A stretch of 64,000 nt of DNA from Flavobacterium anhuiense (GCF_004151235.1 NZ_JUIV01000004.1:124001-188000); one strand, 5' to 3'. Counted from the stretch's first letter, positions 38,702 through 49,544 are shown. The notes: generated by a model not told the origin, from the letters alone. Translations and numbers: made by a program.

Positions 38702-41068
38702 TTATCTTGATTGATTTATATAAGTATTAAAATAACCACATTCTGCAATTACATCCTGATAATATTTCGTATCAGAATAGTCTTTTCTCAACGCTTTAAA
38801 TGAGTTCCAGGCAATAAAATTAACTTTATCATCTTGAATTTCCCAATAGCTCTTTAATGCATTATATTTTTTATTGTAATAATCATTTCTTTCACATTTC
38901 GAAATCAGATACAAACATTTTGCTTTTTGTTCTTTGTTTGATGCCGCTTCAAAAGCTTTTTGATAATACATTTTCGAAACCGAATTATTCGTAATCATTT
39001 CTTTCATTGTATTTCTAAATGAATATGGACTAGAACCATAACCAACAATATTATTTTCATAGAAAGTTCTTCCGTTTCCAAAATGAGAAATATTATAAAA
39101 CGCATTTCCTAATAAAAGACTGTTTGTATAAACATCTTCTTTCTGAGCCAATTTATCTTGCATTTCTTTTATTGTAGTCAAGAAATCCATGAAAGTATAT
39201 TTTCTTTTCTGATACGCCGCGTGATCACAATCGTGACAGTCTTTTATACTTCCGTTAAACGGATTTCCTAAAAATTTATAATACTGAACCGAATCGGTTT
39301 GTTTCATAAACTCGATTGCTTCCGGAATTTTGTTTTTGAATGTTGACTGAACTGCTTGAAAATTATTAATATCTTTCAGTTTCAAACTATAAATTCCTGC
39401 GCCAATATTTTCTATTTCAGTTTTATTTGGCTTAGCCAAAAATGTTTTAATTCCTAATAGTTTCTTTTCATCATCATAAAACGAATTTCCATCATTCCAA
39501 TAACTATAACGAGATTCACCAAAAATTTCAGCCATAACCAAATTGCCGCTTTCTTTATAAAGATTTGACAAATAACTTCTGCTCCATGATGAAGCATTCT
39601 GATAACGAAATTCTTGTCCTTTATAATTTTTAGGAAGTTCATAATACAGCCAATTCAAATCGGCTAGAATTGTTTTTTCGTTTTTATCTGTCAGCTTATC
39701 TATTTTGCTCAAATTATTTACAAAACGCAATAATCGAATTTGATATTTAGCCAATTCCGTTTTTGGAAGTGTTTTTTCAGCTTTCGTATAATTCTTATCC
39801 GCATTGGCATAATCGCCTTTTAGCGTTTGAAGATATCCAATTGCAAGATCCCATAAGTATGGTTTTTCGGTATTTCCAGCAGCAGAAATTTTTGCAATTA
39901 AATCAACTGCACCGTTATCGATTTTTGCTTTATTTTCATTTTTATTCTCTGCAACAGTCTGCGGTGTTGGCGGCTTGCTATAATCTCCGCTACTCACCTG
40001 AAATGAATTATTTATTTTTTGTTCTAACGAATTAACCAATCTCGTTCCAAGATAATTTAAATGTTCACTTTTTGGATCTAACTCGTAGATTTTTTCAATC
40101 GCTTGTTTTTCATCTTTGTAATATCCGTGAATTGCCCAAAGTGCAGCTTTTTCTTTATTGCTTTTTGCCATGGCTAAAGCTTTAGTCCAATCTGATTCGT
40201 TTTTTGGTTTAAAACTATAAGCCGTAACCACTCTTAATTCTGGACATTTATCAAAAACCTGAGCATATAAATAATTAGAAGTTGCATATTTTTTTTGCTT
40301 ATAATTTATTCCAGCAACATAAGCTAAAGCACGATAATACAAAGTATTCTTGGCAACAGAACTTTCGGTTTTATTAAAAAAATCAATTGCTTTTTGTTTG
40401 TCGTTACTATAAAAGCGAGCTTTCATAGTCAAGAACCAATATCTGTTTTTCAAAAACGGGTCTGACAAAGTATTGTACACATTTTCTATAGACTGAATCA
40501 TTTTGGCATCATTGAAAGTTTTTGCCACAACAGGATCATAACTCCAATAATCTTCGCCAATTGAAACCGTTTCAATTTTCTGAGCCAAATACAAAAATTC
40601 GACAAAGTTTTTCACTTTATCATCTTTCAAATTCAGCTTTTTACCCCATTTCTGAGAGCTTTTGTTTTCTTTTTTTGTTTTATAAAAAACATGCAAGTCT
40701 TCTATTTCTTCTTTGTTTTTGATGGCATTTTTTTCATCAGAGTAATATCTTGGCTTTTCATCTCCAATTAAAAAATAATTCACTGTCGTTGTATCTACTT
40801 TTCCTTTAAGATAATCTGCCCAATCTGATTTTATGTTTTTGTTAAAACGAGAATTATGCTGGGTATCAAAACCGATTCCGTAGAAAATTCCGCCCGATAA
40901 AAACAAAGGCGAGTATGATTTGTCAGCAAAAGTTTCTGGTGTAAAATTTGAATTGTAAGCTCCAAAATAATCCCAATCTCCATCTGCGCAGGCATAAATT
41001 ATTCCGCAAGCAAAAAGGAATGCGGCACTAAAACCAAGAAACAACTTGCTTAAAAATATTCTTTTCAT
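38702..41068 (-). CDS. Large exported protein with TPR-like repeats, unknown
   Basis: A 788-aa protein with an N-terminal signal (MKRIFLSKLFLGFSAAFLFAC, a plausible lipobox with Cys21). Much of it is helical repeat, with TPR-like stretches such as FLKNRYWFLTMKARFYSNDKQKAIDFF and AIGYLQTLKGDYANADKNYTKAEKTL. One CxxC appears in GSIKDCHDCDHAAY. The start overlaps the end of the upstream lipoprotein gene by 41 bp. Function is unknown; a scaffold in the cell envelope is a guess from architecture. Confidence 0.65.
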   Translation of the reverse strand: MKRIFLSKLFLGFSAAFLFACGIIYACADGDWDYFGAYNSNFTPETFADKSYSPLFLSGGIFYGIGFDTQHNSRFNKNIKSDWADYLKGKVDTTTVNYFLIGDEKPRYYSDEKNAIKNKEEIEDLHVFYKTKKENKSSQKWGKKLNLKDDKVKNFVEFLYLAQKIETVSIGEDYWSYDPVVAKTFNDAKMIQSIENVYNTLSDPFLKNRYWFLTMKARFYSNDKQKAIDFFNKTESSVAKNTLYYRALAYVAGINYKQKKYATSNYLYAQVFDKCPELRVVTAYSFKPKNESDWTKALAMAKSNKEKAALWAIHGYYKDEKQAIEKIYELDPKSEHLNYLGTRLVNSLEQKINNSFQVSSGDYSKPPTPQTVAENKNENKAKIDNGAVDLIAKISAAGNTEKPYLWDLAIGYLQTLKGDYANADKNYTKAEKTLPKTELAKYQIRLLRFVNNLSKIDKLTDKNEKTILADLNWLYYELPKNYKGQEFRYQNASSWSRSYLSNLYKESGNLVMAEIFGESRYSYWNDGNSFYDDEKKLLGIKTFLAKPNKTEIENIGAGIYSLKLKDINNFQAVQSTFKNKIPEAIEFMKQTDSVQYYKFLGNPFNGSIKDCHDCDHAAYQKRKYTFMDFLTTIKEMQDKLAQKEDVYTNSLLLGNAFYNISHFGNGRTFYENNIVGYGSSPYSFRNTMKEMITNNSVSKMYYQKAFEAASNKEQKAKCLYLISKCERNDYYNKKYNALKSYWEIQDDKVNFIAWNSFKALRKDYSDTKYYQDVIAECGYFNTYINQSR

Positions 41069-42032
41069 AATTATTTAAATTGAATTCGTCTAAATCGTAA
41101 AATATAATTTCGTTTGGCTTTTCGACAAGATTGTCTTGCAAATCTTCTGCCATTTCTTTTAAATCTTCTGTTTTAATTTCCTCTATTTTCAGTAGATCAT
41201 TTTCTTCATAAAAAACACCATTTTTATAATTGGAATGTTTTGCCTTGAAAAAAATTGGGCTTGTTTTTTCAAAATCAGAATCTTTCTCTAATGTTGAAAC
41301 GCTCATTTTAGAACGAAGTCCGATCACTTTATTGTCTCTAATATGAACTCCCCAAGAATAAATTGGAAATGCAAAATCGAGATGCAACGGATATTTCTTT
41401 AAACTCTTAAGATATCGCTCTGCCACTTTCTGATCGTAAATAGAATTTAACGAATCTGGCGCAATCGAACCCATATTATAATACATCAGAACTCCAGAAT
41501 CTACATTTGGGATTTTTGTCTTTTTGAAGTATTTCACCTGATGCAGTCGAATGGTCGCTGAAAGTTTCTTTTTCGAAAGCTTTTTAAAAGTCTCTATAAA
41601 CTTCAAATAATTCTCTTTGCTATTCAGTGTCCAATCGCAGTCAATTTGAATTTCCTGACAAGAAATTTTGTTTTTAAAATTGATTTGTTCTATAAAATCA
41701 AAAGTTTTTTGAGCCAGATTTTCTACATCGAGATTGGGTTGCAACATGACCTTGTTTTGAATAAAAACTACTGGAACAATTGTATATTCTTTTGGATTTT
41801 CTTCAAATCGGATTGGGCTAATGGGAATTGGAAAATTGGTTTCTGGATGGAGTCCGATGTCAAAATACCTCACATACAGTTTTTGAACATTATTCTCATC
41901 CAAAACTTTTTTTTCTGTATTTGAAAATTTGAACATCGTTTTCCAGTAATAAAAGGAGATTACAGGTTTTTCATTTTTAGTGCATGACAACATTAAAAAA
42001 AGAAACAAAACTGGAAAAAATCGCTTGAACAA
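41028..42032 (-). CDS. Lipoprotein, possible TIM-barrel domain, unknown
   Basis: A 334-aa protein starting at a TTG; the signal peptide MFKRFFPVLFLFLMLSC (Cys17) supports this start since the only nearby ATG falls inside it. The body has alternating strands and helices typical of a barrel: KLYVRYFDIGL, IQIDCDWTLNSKENYLKFIE, SGVLMYYNMGSI and LDFAFPIYSWGVHI, reminiscent of glycoside hydrolase-like folds. No catalytic pair can be assigned with confidence. It leads the transcript that also holds the TPR-like gene and mce. Confidence 0.6.
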   Translation of the reverse strand: MFKRFFPVLFLFLMLSCTKNEKPVISFYYWKTMFKFSNTEKKVLDENNVQKLYVRYFDIGLHPETNFPIPISPIRFEENPKEYTIVPVVFIQNKVMLQPNLDVENLAQKTFDFIEQINFKNKISCQEIQIDCDWTLNSKENYLKFIETFKKLSKKKLSATIRLHQVKYFKKTKIPNVDSGVLMYYNMGSIAPDSLNSIYDQKVAERYLKSLKKYPLHLDFAFPIYSWGVHIRDNKVIGLRSKMSVSTLEKDSDFEKTSPIFFKAKHSNYKNGVFYEENDLLKIEEIKTEDLKEMAEDLQDNLVEKPNEIIFYDLDEFNLNNYEKNIFKQVVSWF

Positions 42033-42204
42033 AACTTAGAAATTACATTTTAATTCAAAAGTAAGAAATTATATCATTTTAAAATATTTAAATCACTAAT
42101 TTTTTAGAAGATTCGCAAAAATCCTAAATCCTAATAAATGGCTAAAAAATTTCAATTAAAGCAAATATAATCGTTATTTTGTGCAATCAAATTGAAAAAC
42201 CGTT

Positions 42205-43893
42205 ATGTTGAAAAACACACTTAAATACATTGCATTTATAATTTTAATATCAATGATAAGCTGCGCCAAAAGAGGCAGCATTACCGGCGGTTTAAAAGAT
42301 ACACTTGCTCCTGTTTTGGTTTCGAGTTATCCCGAAAACTACAGTACAAATTTCAAAGGAAACACTATTACTCTGAATTTTGACGAATATATCAAACTGA
42401 AAAACACCAATAAACAATTAATCATTTCTCCTCCGTTTAAAAATGAGCCATTAATCACGCCCCAGAGTGTTAGTAAATTTATAAAGATAGAAATTCGAGA
42501 CACTTTGCAACCAAACACTACTTACAGTTTAAATTTCGGGCAAGCAATTCAAGACAATAATGAAGGAAATGCTTTAAATCAGTTCAAATACATTTTCTCA
42601 ACAGGATCGCATATTGATTCACTTAAATTGAACGGAAGAATTAAAGATGCTTACGGAAAATATGTTGACAATTTTGTTTCGGTAATGCTATACGAAGTAA
42701 ATGATAAATTTAAAGATTCTACCATTTACAAAGAATTTCCACGCTATATTACCAACACTTTGGACAGTATGCGAACTTTTCAGTTTGAAAATTTAAAAGA
42801 AGGAAAATATCTTTTGGTCGCTTTAAAAGACAAAGGATCAAACAATAAATTTAATCCGAAAGATGACAAAATCGGTTTCTTGAAGAACTATATCACAGTT
42901 CCGTCAGATACTGTTTACGAATTACAATTATTTAAAGAAACGCTTCCCCTAAAAGCTTTCAAACCTATCCAAGCTTCTGGAAACCGTTTATTTCTTCCGT
43001 ATGAAGGGAAACAAAATTTCAAGAATTCAAAACCAAAAATTACGCTAAAAAATGGCAATGAAGTTTTAGAAACTATTGTCACACAATTTCCTAAAAAAGA
43101 TTCACTTCAAGTTTGGTACAAACCTGTTAAAGCCGATTCGCTATCAATGGAAGTTGAAAAAGGAAATTACAAGAAAAGATTTTCTTTTAAAATTAAAGCT
43201 TTGAAAAAAGACACTTTAAATATCAAAGCGTTACAAAATGGACAACTTAATTTTAGAGAACGATTTACATTGGAAAGCGAAACTCCATTGGTAAAATTTG
43301 ATAAATCTAAAATCAGATTGGTAAACAAAGATTCTGTTGCTGTTCCTTACACCACAGAATACGACGAATTTGACCAGAAACTCTATATAGATTTTAAGAA
43401 AGAACCTTTGGACAAGTATAATTTCACTTTCTTTCCAGGTGCTTTGACCGATTTCTACGAAAAAACAAACGATACTTTATCGTATAAACTTGCTACTAAA
43501 GAATATGCCGATTACGGAAACATTATTTTGAATCTTAAAAATGTAAAACGTTTTCCTATCATTGTTGAACTGACTAACAAAAAAGGAGATGTTGTTTTGG
43601 CAGAAGGATATTCTGAAGGCGAAACTACATTAGAATTCAATTTACTTCAACCAGATGTTTTCACGGTTCGTGTTATTTATGATGATAACAAAAATAAACA
43701 ATACGACACTGGTAGTTTCTTAGAAAAAAAATACGCCGAAGAGGTTTTTTACAACCAGGAAGAATTTGATGTCCGCGCCAATTGGGATCGGAACGAAACT
43801 ATTGACCTGAGTATCCCTTTTAATCCAGAAGTTGAGAAAAAACAGGACGATAAAAAGAGAAAAGACGCAGAAAAAAAACGAAAAGCTTTCTAA
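42205..43893 (+). CDS. Ig-like domain lipoprotein (SbsA Ig-like / Big_5 type)
   Basis: A 562-aa protein with a lipoprotein signal (LKYIAFIILISMISC, Cys about 20). Residues about 30-115 form a bacterial Ig-like domain: DTLAPVLVSSYPENYSTNF, ITLNFDEYIKLKNTNKQLIISPP and LNFGQAIQDNNEGNAL. The rest is beta-rich, with a C-terminal Lys-rich tail. It is common in flavobacteria and exposed at the surface; its role is unknown. The start is an ATG at 42205. It is convergent with the amidase gene, overlapping by four bases. Confidence 0.75.
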   Translation: MLKNTLKYIAFIILISMISCAKRGSITGGLKDTLAPVLVSSYPENYSTNFKGNTITLNFDEYIKLKNTNKQLIISPPFKNEPLITPQSVSKFIKIEIRDTLQPNTTYSLNFGQAIQDNNEGNALNQFKYIFSTGSHIDSLKLNGRIKDAYGKYVDNFVSVMLYEVNDKFKDSTIYKEFPRYITNTLDSMRTFQFENLKEGKYLLVALKDKGSNNKFNPKDDKIGFLKNYITVPSDTVYELQLFKETLPLKAFKPIQASGNRLFLPYEGKQNFKNSKPKITLKNGNEVLETIVTQFPKKDSLQVWYKPVKADSLSMEVEKGNYKKRFSFKIKALKKDTLNIKALQNGQLNFRERFTLESETPLVKFDKSKIRLVNKDSVAVPYTTEYDEFDQKLYIDFKKEPLDKYNFTFFPGALTDFYEKTNDTLSYKLATKEYADYGNIILNLKNVKRFPIIVELTNKKGDVVLAEGYSEGETTLEFNLLQPDVFTVRVIYDDNKNKQYDTGSFLEKKYAEEVFYNQEEFDVRANWDRNETIDLSIPFNPEVEKKQDDKKRKDAEKKRKAF

Positions 43894-44657
43894 AACTTGA
43901 TTTCGAACTGATCTCTATCGCTTAAAAAGTCTAATTTTTTACGCGTCTCATACATGGTGTTTTTGTCCAATTCTACGACAAAGACACCATTTTTTTCTTG
44001 TGGCTCTAAAATATAATTGCCTAAGAAATCTATTGCTTGCGAATGGCCTATATGTTCATAATTGTGAGCATCCCTCCCTATTCTATTTACTCCAATTACA
44101 TACGAAAGATTTTCTATTGCTCGAGCTTTTAGCAAAGCATCCCAAGCATTGGTACGCACTTTTGGCCAATTGGCCACATACAAAATCAGGTCGTAATTTT
44201 CTACATTTCGAACAAAAACCGGAAATCTCAAATCGTAACAAACCTGAAGGCATATTTTCCAATCCAGATAATCTACAATTACCTTTTGGTTTCCGCGAGT
44301 ATACACCTTGTCTTCGCCCGCCAGAGAAAAAGAATGTCTTTTATCGTAATATTGAATTTCGCCTGACGGAAATACAAAAATCATACGATTGTAATATTTT
44401 CCATTTTCGGCAATAACTACGCTTCCTGTAATTGCGGTATTTTTTTGCTTTGCTTTAAACTTCATCCATCCAATTGTTTCGCCTTGCATAGTTTCGGCAA
44501 CTTCAGCGGCATTCATTGTAAATCCAGTCGAAAACATTTCTGGAAGCACAATCAGATTTACTTCCGACTCAATTTCATTAATTTTTGAATCGAAGTTTTC
44601 TCTGTTTTTACTGGCATTCTGCCAAAAAAGATCGGTTTGGATTAAAGCAATTTTCAT
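43890..44657 (-). CDS. Nitrilase-family amidohydrolase (omega-amidase-like)
   Basis: A 255-aa carbon-nitrogen hydrolase. The Glu-Lys-Cys triad is visible: Glu in LPEMFSTGF, Lys in YYDKRHSFS and Cys in CLQVCYDLRFPVF. The GEDKVYTRG and GVNRIGRDAHNYEH segments match the YafV/omega-amidase branch, which deaminates alpha-ketoglutaramate and ketosuccinamate. It lies 36 bp after the DeoR-type regulator in the same direction. Confidence 0.85.
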   Translation of the reverse strand: MKIALIQTDLFWQNASKNRENFDSKINEIESEVNLIVLPEMFSTGFTMNAAEVAETMQGETIGWMKFKAKQKNTAITGSVVIAENGKYYNRMIFVFPSGEIQYYDKRHSFSLAGEDKVYTRGNQKVIVDYLDWKICLQVCYDLRFPVFVRNVENYDLILYVANWPKVRTNAWDALLKARAIENLSYVIGVNRIGRDAHNYEHIGHSQAIDFLGNYILEPQEKNGVFVVELDKNTMYETRKKLDFLSDRDQFEIKF

Positions 44658-44693
44658 TTTTATATTGGTATAAAAGTCAAAAACAGTTTCAAA

Positions 44694-45470
44694 TTAGATT
44701 ACAACTAAGTTTGGAACAGCTTTTTTATAAGGCTGCAGTTTTTCGTGAGTTGGCTCTACTTCTGTAATTACATAATTCACTTCAGATAAATTGGCAATTT
44801 TCATTTTAAGAACCGTATTCAGCTTTTCAGTAATGGTTAAAACCGCCGTTTTTCTAGAAGCATTAATCATGGCTTTTTTCACCTGAACCGTTTCCCAATC
44901 AGAATCAGAATAACCGCCATCTACATCAAGAGCATTTGTTCCTAAAACCAAAAGATCTGCTTTTATGCTGGCTAATTGCTGAAAAGCTTCTCCGCTTATA
45001 CACATCTGGCTGTAAGAAGAAATGCTTCCGCCAATCATGATAGTTTTGATATTGGGTTTATCCAAAAGCTGAACAGCCGTTAAAGCAGTAATAGTAAAAA
45101 CAGTCAGATTAAGATCATTCGGAATTAATCGGATGAATTCACGAATAGTTGTTCCTCCGTCAACAATTAAAACCATTCCGTCATGAAGAAGATCGACTGC
45201 TTTTTGCGCAATAACTTGTTTTGCTTCTACAGCATAAGTCTGATTCAACGAAGAATAGTGATATCCTTTAGTCATCGCACCGCCTTTTACTTTAATTATA
45301 AGAGCTTCGGCATCAAGTTCATTAATATCACGACGAACAGTATCCTCGGAAACACCAAGTTTAGCCGAAAGAGTTTCAAAACTAACACGTGTGTGCAGGT
45401 TAATCTCTTTTAGGATATGATTTTTACGTTCTTCTTTGCTGTAATTTAAAACTTCATTTTCAGTGCTCAT
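44694..45470 (-). CDS. DeoR/GlpR-family transcriptional regulator
   Basis: A 258-aa protein with an N-terminal HTH (RVSFETLSAKLGVSEDTVRRDINEL) and a sugar-phosphate sensing domain (IVDGGTTIREFIRLIP, IGGSISSYSQMCISGEA, LGTNALDVDGGYSD). Family members repress sugar catabolic genes and are released by a phosphorylated sugar. The target cannot be named, as no sugar operon adjoins it. Confidence 0.88.
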   Translation of the reverse strand: MSTENEVLNYSKEERKNHILKEINLHTRVSFETLSAKLGVSEDTVRRDINELDAEALIIKVKGGAMTKGYHYSSLNQTYAVEAKQVIAQKAVDLLHDGMVLIVDGGTTIREFIRLIPNDLNLTVFTITALTAVQLLDKPNIKTIMIGGSISSYSQMCISGEAFQQLASIKADLLVLGTNALDVDGGYSDSDWETVQVKKAMINASRKTAVLTITEKLNTVLKMKIANLSEVNYVITEVEPTHEKLQPYKKAVPNLVVI

Positions 45471-45613
45471 GCCAATTATTTTTTTCTACTTACAAAAATA
45501 AGAATTTAAATGTAGCCTAAGAAGTGGTTAAACCTGAAAAAAGATTTTCTAGGCTTATTATGCTTGTTAAGAGAAAGAATTAAAGAAAAAATAGCAACTA
45601 AGCTTATTAAAAT

Positions 45614-45648
45614 AAAAAAACGCATCCAAATTAATGAATGCGTTTTTT
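45614..45648 (-). terminator. Terminator after sdhB
   Basis: AAAAACGCAT and ATGCGTTTTTT form a 10-bp stem with a 12-base loop; the A run reads as T on the minus strand. It ends the sdhCAB operon. Confidence 0.8.
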
Positions 45649-45668
45649 CAAATATACTAAATTGTGTA

Positions 45669-46415
45669 TTATCCTTTCAAGCTTGCTGCTAAATACTCAC
45701 GGTTCATACGCGCGATATTTTCAAGTGAAATTCCTTTTGGACATTCGATTTCACAAGCTCCTGTATTTGTACAGTTACCGAAACCTTCTAAATCCATTTG
45801 GTGAACCATGTTTAATACACGGTCAGTAGCTTCAACTTTACCTTGTGGCAATAATGCATATTGAGAAACTTTTGCAGAAACGAATAACATTGCTGAAGAG
45901 TTTTTACATGTTGCAACACAAGCTCCACAACCAATACAAGCTGCCGCGTCGAATGACTTATCTGCATCTGCTTTTGGAATTGGAATAGTATTCGCATCGA
46001 TTGTGTTTCCTGAAGTATTTACAGAAATAAATCCTCCAGCGTGCTGAATTCTATCAAAAGAACTTCTGTCAACCACTAAGTCTTTAATTACAGGGAAAGC
46101 TTTTGCTCTAAATGGCTCGATAAAAATCGTATCGCCATCTTTAAACATACGCATGTGCAATTGACAAGTTGTAACACCTCTGTCTGGTCCGTGTGCTTCA
46201 CCGTTGATGAACAAAGAACACATTCCGCAGATTCCTTCACGACAATCGTGGTCAAATGCTACAGGCTCTTCTCCTTTGTTGATTAAACCTTCGTTAAGAA
46301 CGTCTAACATTTCAAGGAAAGACATGTCTGGTTCGATTCCATCGATAGGATATTCTACAATCCCTCCTTTATCTTGAGCGTTTTTTTGACGCCATATTTT
46401 TAATGTAAGTTTCAT
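45669..46415 (-). CDS. sdhB: Succinate dehydrogenase/fumarate reductase iron-sulfur subunit
   Basis: A 248-aa protein with all three cluster motifs: [2Fe-2S] in [19 protein letters not shown] with TTCQLHMR, then [13 protein letters not shown] for [4Fe-4S], and [15 protein letters not shown] for the third cluster. It moves electrons from the SdhA flavin to the SdhC haem and quinone. It is the third gene of sdhC-sdhA-sdhB. Confidence 0.95.
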   Translation of the reverse strand: MKLTLKIWRQKNAQDKGGIVEYPIDGIEPDMSFLEMLDVLNEGLINKGEEPVAFDHDCREGICGMCSLFINGEAHGPDRGVTTCQLHMRMFKDGDTIFIEPFRAKAFPVIKDLVVDRSSFDRIQHAGGFISVNTSGNTIDANTIPIPKADADKSFDAAACIGCGACVATCKNSSAMLFVSAKVSQYALLPQGKVEATDRVLNMVHQMDLEGFGNCTNTGACEIECPKGISLENIARMNREYLAASLKG

Positions 46416-46510
46416 ACCTTTTTCGTTTGAAAGTCATAAAGTCGAAAGTCGAAAGTCGCTTGGCACATTTTGCCTTTTGACTTTAAGACTTTGGGCTTTC
46501 GACCAAATTC

Positions 46511-48511
46511 TTATTTATAACTTCTTTGAACTAATTTAATGTTTTCGTAATTAAGAGGTTCTTTGTGTAACACTGCATCACTTGGTTTTCCTTTATATTC
46601 CCAAGCTGCAACGTATGCAAAGTTTTCGTCGTCACGAAGTGCTTCTCCTTCTTCTGTTTGGTATTCCTCACGGAAGTGACCTCCACAAGATTCGTTACGG
46701 TGTAAAGCATCTTTTGCGAACAATTCTCCTAATTCTAAGAAATCGGCAACACGAGTCGCTTTTTCCAATTCCTGATTAAATTCGTAAGCGCTTCCAGGAA
46801 CTTTTACATCTCTATAAAACTCTTCACGCAAAGCAGCAATTTCTTCGATAGCCTCAGTTAAACCTTTAGCATTACGAGCCATACCCACTTTGTTCCACAT
46901 GATTTTTCCAAGTTTTTTGTGGAAATAATCTACAGAATGTTTACCGTTGTTGTTGATAAATTTGTTGATTTGATCTACAACTGCTTTTTCAGCTTCAACG
47001 AATTCTGGCAAGTCTGTAGAAATTGGTCCCATTTTAATATCTGGAGCTAAATAATCTCCGATTGTATATGGTAATACGAAATATCCATCAGCTAAACCTT
47101 GCATTAATGCAGAAGCTCCAAGTCTGTTTGCTCCGTGATCAGAGAAGTTAGATTCTCCAATTGAGAAACATCCAGGAATTGTAGTCATTAAGTTATAATC
47201 AACCCAAGTTCCACCCATTGTGTAGTGAACCGCTGGGTAAATCATCATTGGCGTTACATAAGGATCTTCGTCAACAATCTTCAAGTACATTTGGAATAAG
47301 TTTCCGTATTTACTTTTCACGATATCAGTTCCTAATTTAGTAACTAAAGCTTTATCATTTTCATTCAATCCTTTTACGTGAGCAGCTTCTTTTCCGTAAC
47401 GCTCAATAGCAGCGGCGAAATCTAAATAAACTGCTTCTCCAGTTTTGTTAACTCCAAAACCAGCATCACATCTTTCTTTAGCCGCACGAGATGCAACGTC
47501 ACGAGGAACTAAGTTACCAAAAGCAGGATATCTTCTTTCCAAGAAATAATCTCTTTCGTCTTCAGATAAATCAATTGCTTTTTTCTTTCCTTCACGGATA
47601 GCCTGAGCATCTTCTAATTTTTTAGGCACCCAAATACGACCGTCATTACGTAAAGATTCAGACATCAAAGTCAATTTAGACTGGTGATCTCCAGAAACCG
47701 GAATACATGTTGGGTGAATTTGCGTGTAGCAAGGATTTGCGAAAAATGCTCCTTTTTTATGAATTTTCCAAGCTGCTGTTGCGTTACTTCCCATAGCATT
47801 AGTTGAAAGGAAAAATACGTTTCCGTATCCTCCAGAACCAATTACTACCGCATGAGCAGAATGTCTTTCAATTTCTCCAGTGATTAAGTTACGAGCGATA
47901 ATACCTCTCGCTTTTCCATCAACGATTACAATGTCAAGCATTTCGTGACGGTTGTACATTTTAATTTTTCCACGACCAATCTGACGGTTCATTGCAGAAT
48001 AAGCTCCTAACAATAATTGTTGTCCAGTTTGCCCTTGCGCATAAAATGTACGAGAAACCAAAGTTCCTCCAAAAGAACGGTTATCTAAAAGTCCGCCATA
48101 TTCACGAGCCAATGGCACCCCTTGAGCCACACATTGGTCAATAATGTTAGCAGAAACTTCAGCCAAACGATAAACGTTTGCCTCACGTGCACGGTAGTCA
48201 CCTCCTTTTACTGTATCGTAAAACAATCTGTAAACTGAGTCACCGTCACCTTTATAGTTTTTTGCTGCGTTGATACCTCCTTGTGCAGCAATAGAGTGTG
48301 CACGACGTGGAGAATCTTGGAAGCAGAATGCTTTTACGTTATATCCTAACTCAGCCAAAGTAGCCGCAGCCGAACCTCCAGCCAAACCTGTACCCACAAC
48401 GATAATATCAAGATTACGTTTGTTGGCAGGGTTTACTAAATTAATATGATCTTTATAATTTGTCCATTTGTCCGCAATAGGACCATTTGGAATTTTTGAA
48501 TCTAATGCCAT
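46511..48511 (-). CDS. sdhA: Succinate dehydrogenase/fumarate reductase flavoprotein subunit
   Basis: A 666-aa flavoprotein. The Rossmann motif is [21 protein letters not shown]; the covalent-FAD region is [15 protein letters not shown]; active-site parts include HPTCIP and [17 protein letters not shown]. It oxidises succinate to fumarate in the citric acid cycle at the membrane face. Length is that of the epsilon/B-type SdhA found in Bacteroidota. It lies between sdhC (12 bp) and sdhB (95 bp, with low-complexity AAAGTCGAAAGTCG repeats). Confidence 0.95.
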   Translation of the reverse strand: MALDSKIPNGPIADKWTNYKDHINLVNPANKRNLDIIVVGTGLAGGSAAATLAELGYNVKAFCFQDSPRRAHSIAAQGGINAAKNYKGDGDSVYRLFYDTVKGGDYRAREANVYRLAEVSANIIDQCVAQGVPLAREYGGLLDNRSFGGTLVSRTFYAQGQTGQQLLLGAYSAMNRQIGRGKIKMYNRHEMLDIVIVDGKARGIIARNLITGEIERHSAHAVVIGSGGYGNVFFLSTNAMGSNATAAWKIHKKGAFFANPCYTQIHPTCIPVSGDHQSKLTLMSESLRNDGRIWVPKKLEDAQAIREGKKKAIDLSEDERDYFLERRYPAFGNLVPRDVASRAAKERCDAGFGVNKTGEAVYLDFAAAIERYGKEAAHVKGLNENDKALVTKLGTDIVKSKYGNLFQMYLKIVDEDPYVTPMMIYPAVHYTMGGTWVDYNLMTTIPGCFSIGESNFSDHGANRLGASALMQGLADGYFVLPYTIGDYLAPDIKMGPISTDLPEFVEAEKAVVDQINKFINNNGKHSVDYFHKKLGKIMWNKVGMARNAKGLTEAIEEIAALREEFYRDVKVPGSAYEFNQELEKATRVADFLELGELFAKDALHRNESCGGHFREEYQTEEGEALRDDENFAYVAAWEYKGKPSDAVLHKEPLNYENIKLVQRSYK

Positions 48512-48523
48512 TATAATTTTATA

Positions 48524-49189
48524 TTAATTATTGAAATGATGAAATAAAGCGATAATTACGAAAAGAGCTGGAACTACAACCGCAAACCAGTAACCTACTT
48601 TCGCCAAAAATCTAGAGTATTTGTTGTGCATCCCTACAGATTGAAGAGAAGATGCAAATCCGTGCCATAAGTGGAATCCTAAAAGGATAAATGACACACA
48701 GTACAATGCCGTACGGATTGGGTCGTGAAATTTGTGAACTAACTCACCATAATACCTTGTAGCATCTGGAGCTGTACCTGCAATATATTTGTAGGTAACT
48801 TCAGGAAACCAGAAATCATAAAAGTGCAATCCTAAGAAAGCCAAAATAACCAATCCAGAAATAATCATATTTCTAGAACTCCAAGAAGCATTTGCTGCTC
48901 CGTTGTATTTTGCGTATGCAATTGGTCGTGCTGCGCTGTTTTGAGCCGTAAGAATAAATCCCATTACGAAGTGGAAAATTACCCCGAATGCCAAAATTGG
49001 CTGCATTACATACTGAATCAGCGGATTGTATCCCATAAAGTGAGAAGCTTCGTTGAAAACGTCTTCACTAATAATAGAGATAAAATTTAAGGAAACATGC
49101 AGCGCTAAAAACGTGATTAAGAATATTCCCGAAAGAGCCATAGCTACTTTCTTTAAAATGGAAGCATTCAATAGTGCAGATTGTGCCAT
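48524..49189 (-). CDS. sdhC: Succinate dehydrogenase cytochrome b subunit
   Basis: A 221-aa membrane protein with five hydrophobic helices. His residues in FLALHVSLNF, VIFHFVMGF, LGLHFYDFW, LVHKFHDP and LGFHLWHGF are the haem b ligands of the B-type single-subunit anchor. It holds the SdhA-SdhB dimer at the membrane and passes electrons to menaquinone. It is the first gene of the operon, with a good promoter at 49222-49252. Confidence 0.95.
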   Translation of the reverse strand: MAQSALLNASILKKVAMALSGIFLITFLALHVSLNFISIISEDVFNEASHFMGYNPLIQYVMQPILAFGVIFHFVMGFILTAQNSAARPIAYAKYNGAANASWSSRNMIISGLVILAFLGLHFYDFWFPEVTYKYIAGTAPDATRYYGELVHKFHDPIRTALYCVSFILLGFHLWHGFASSLQSVGMHNKYSRFLAKVGYWFAVVVPALFVIIALFHHFNN

Positions 49190-49221
49190 AAGTGTTAAGT
49201 AGTTTGTTTTAAAAAATTAGA

Positions 49222-49252
49222 CAAAAATAATTCAATTACAAAAGAACTACAA
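49222..49252 (-). promoter_or_regulatory. Promoter of sdhCAB (TTG-N20-TATTTTTG)
   Basis: On the minus strand a TTG (49250-49252) and TATTTTTG (49222-49229, perfect TAnnTTTG) are 20 bases apart, a full Bacteroidota primary promoter. The ATG is 33 bases downstream. Confidence 0.6.
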
Positions 49253-49495
49253 CCATTTCGCTGTTATTTATAATGATTTTAAAATAGCTATTTTCTAAGT
49301 ACTTTTACGTACAGAAACGAAGCTGATAAAAAATAATTCACTATAGAAAACTTCAAAACACTGTTTTTTAAGTCTTGAAAGAAAATTGCACACTAAGCAG
49401 GTTACCAAAAATTTATCATATTGTTATTTTATTTAAAGTTTTAATTTATTTTCTTCAAAAGTGCCAATCGGCAGAAATTTTGTCTAAGTAAAAAA

Positions 49496-49525
49496 TTGCC
49501 ATTCCACAACATAGTTTTACCTTTA
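49496..49525 (+). promoter_or_regulatory. Promoter of the HMG-CoA synthase gene (TTG-N19-TACCTTTA)
   Basis: TTG at 49496-49498 and TACCTTTA at 49518-49525 (seven of eight defined positions fit apart from the last base) are 19 bases apart, 20 bases before the ATG. The rest of the 355-bp divergent gap (49190-49544) has no gene. Confidence 0.5.
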
Positions 49526-49544
49526 GCGCCTCAAAAAAATAATA

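Noticed and set aside
45183..45413. 76-aa plus-strand ORF inside the DeoR gene
   Set aside because: Antisense shadow frame of a clear regulator.
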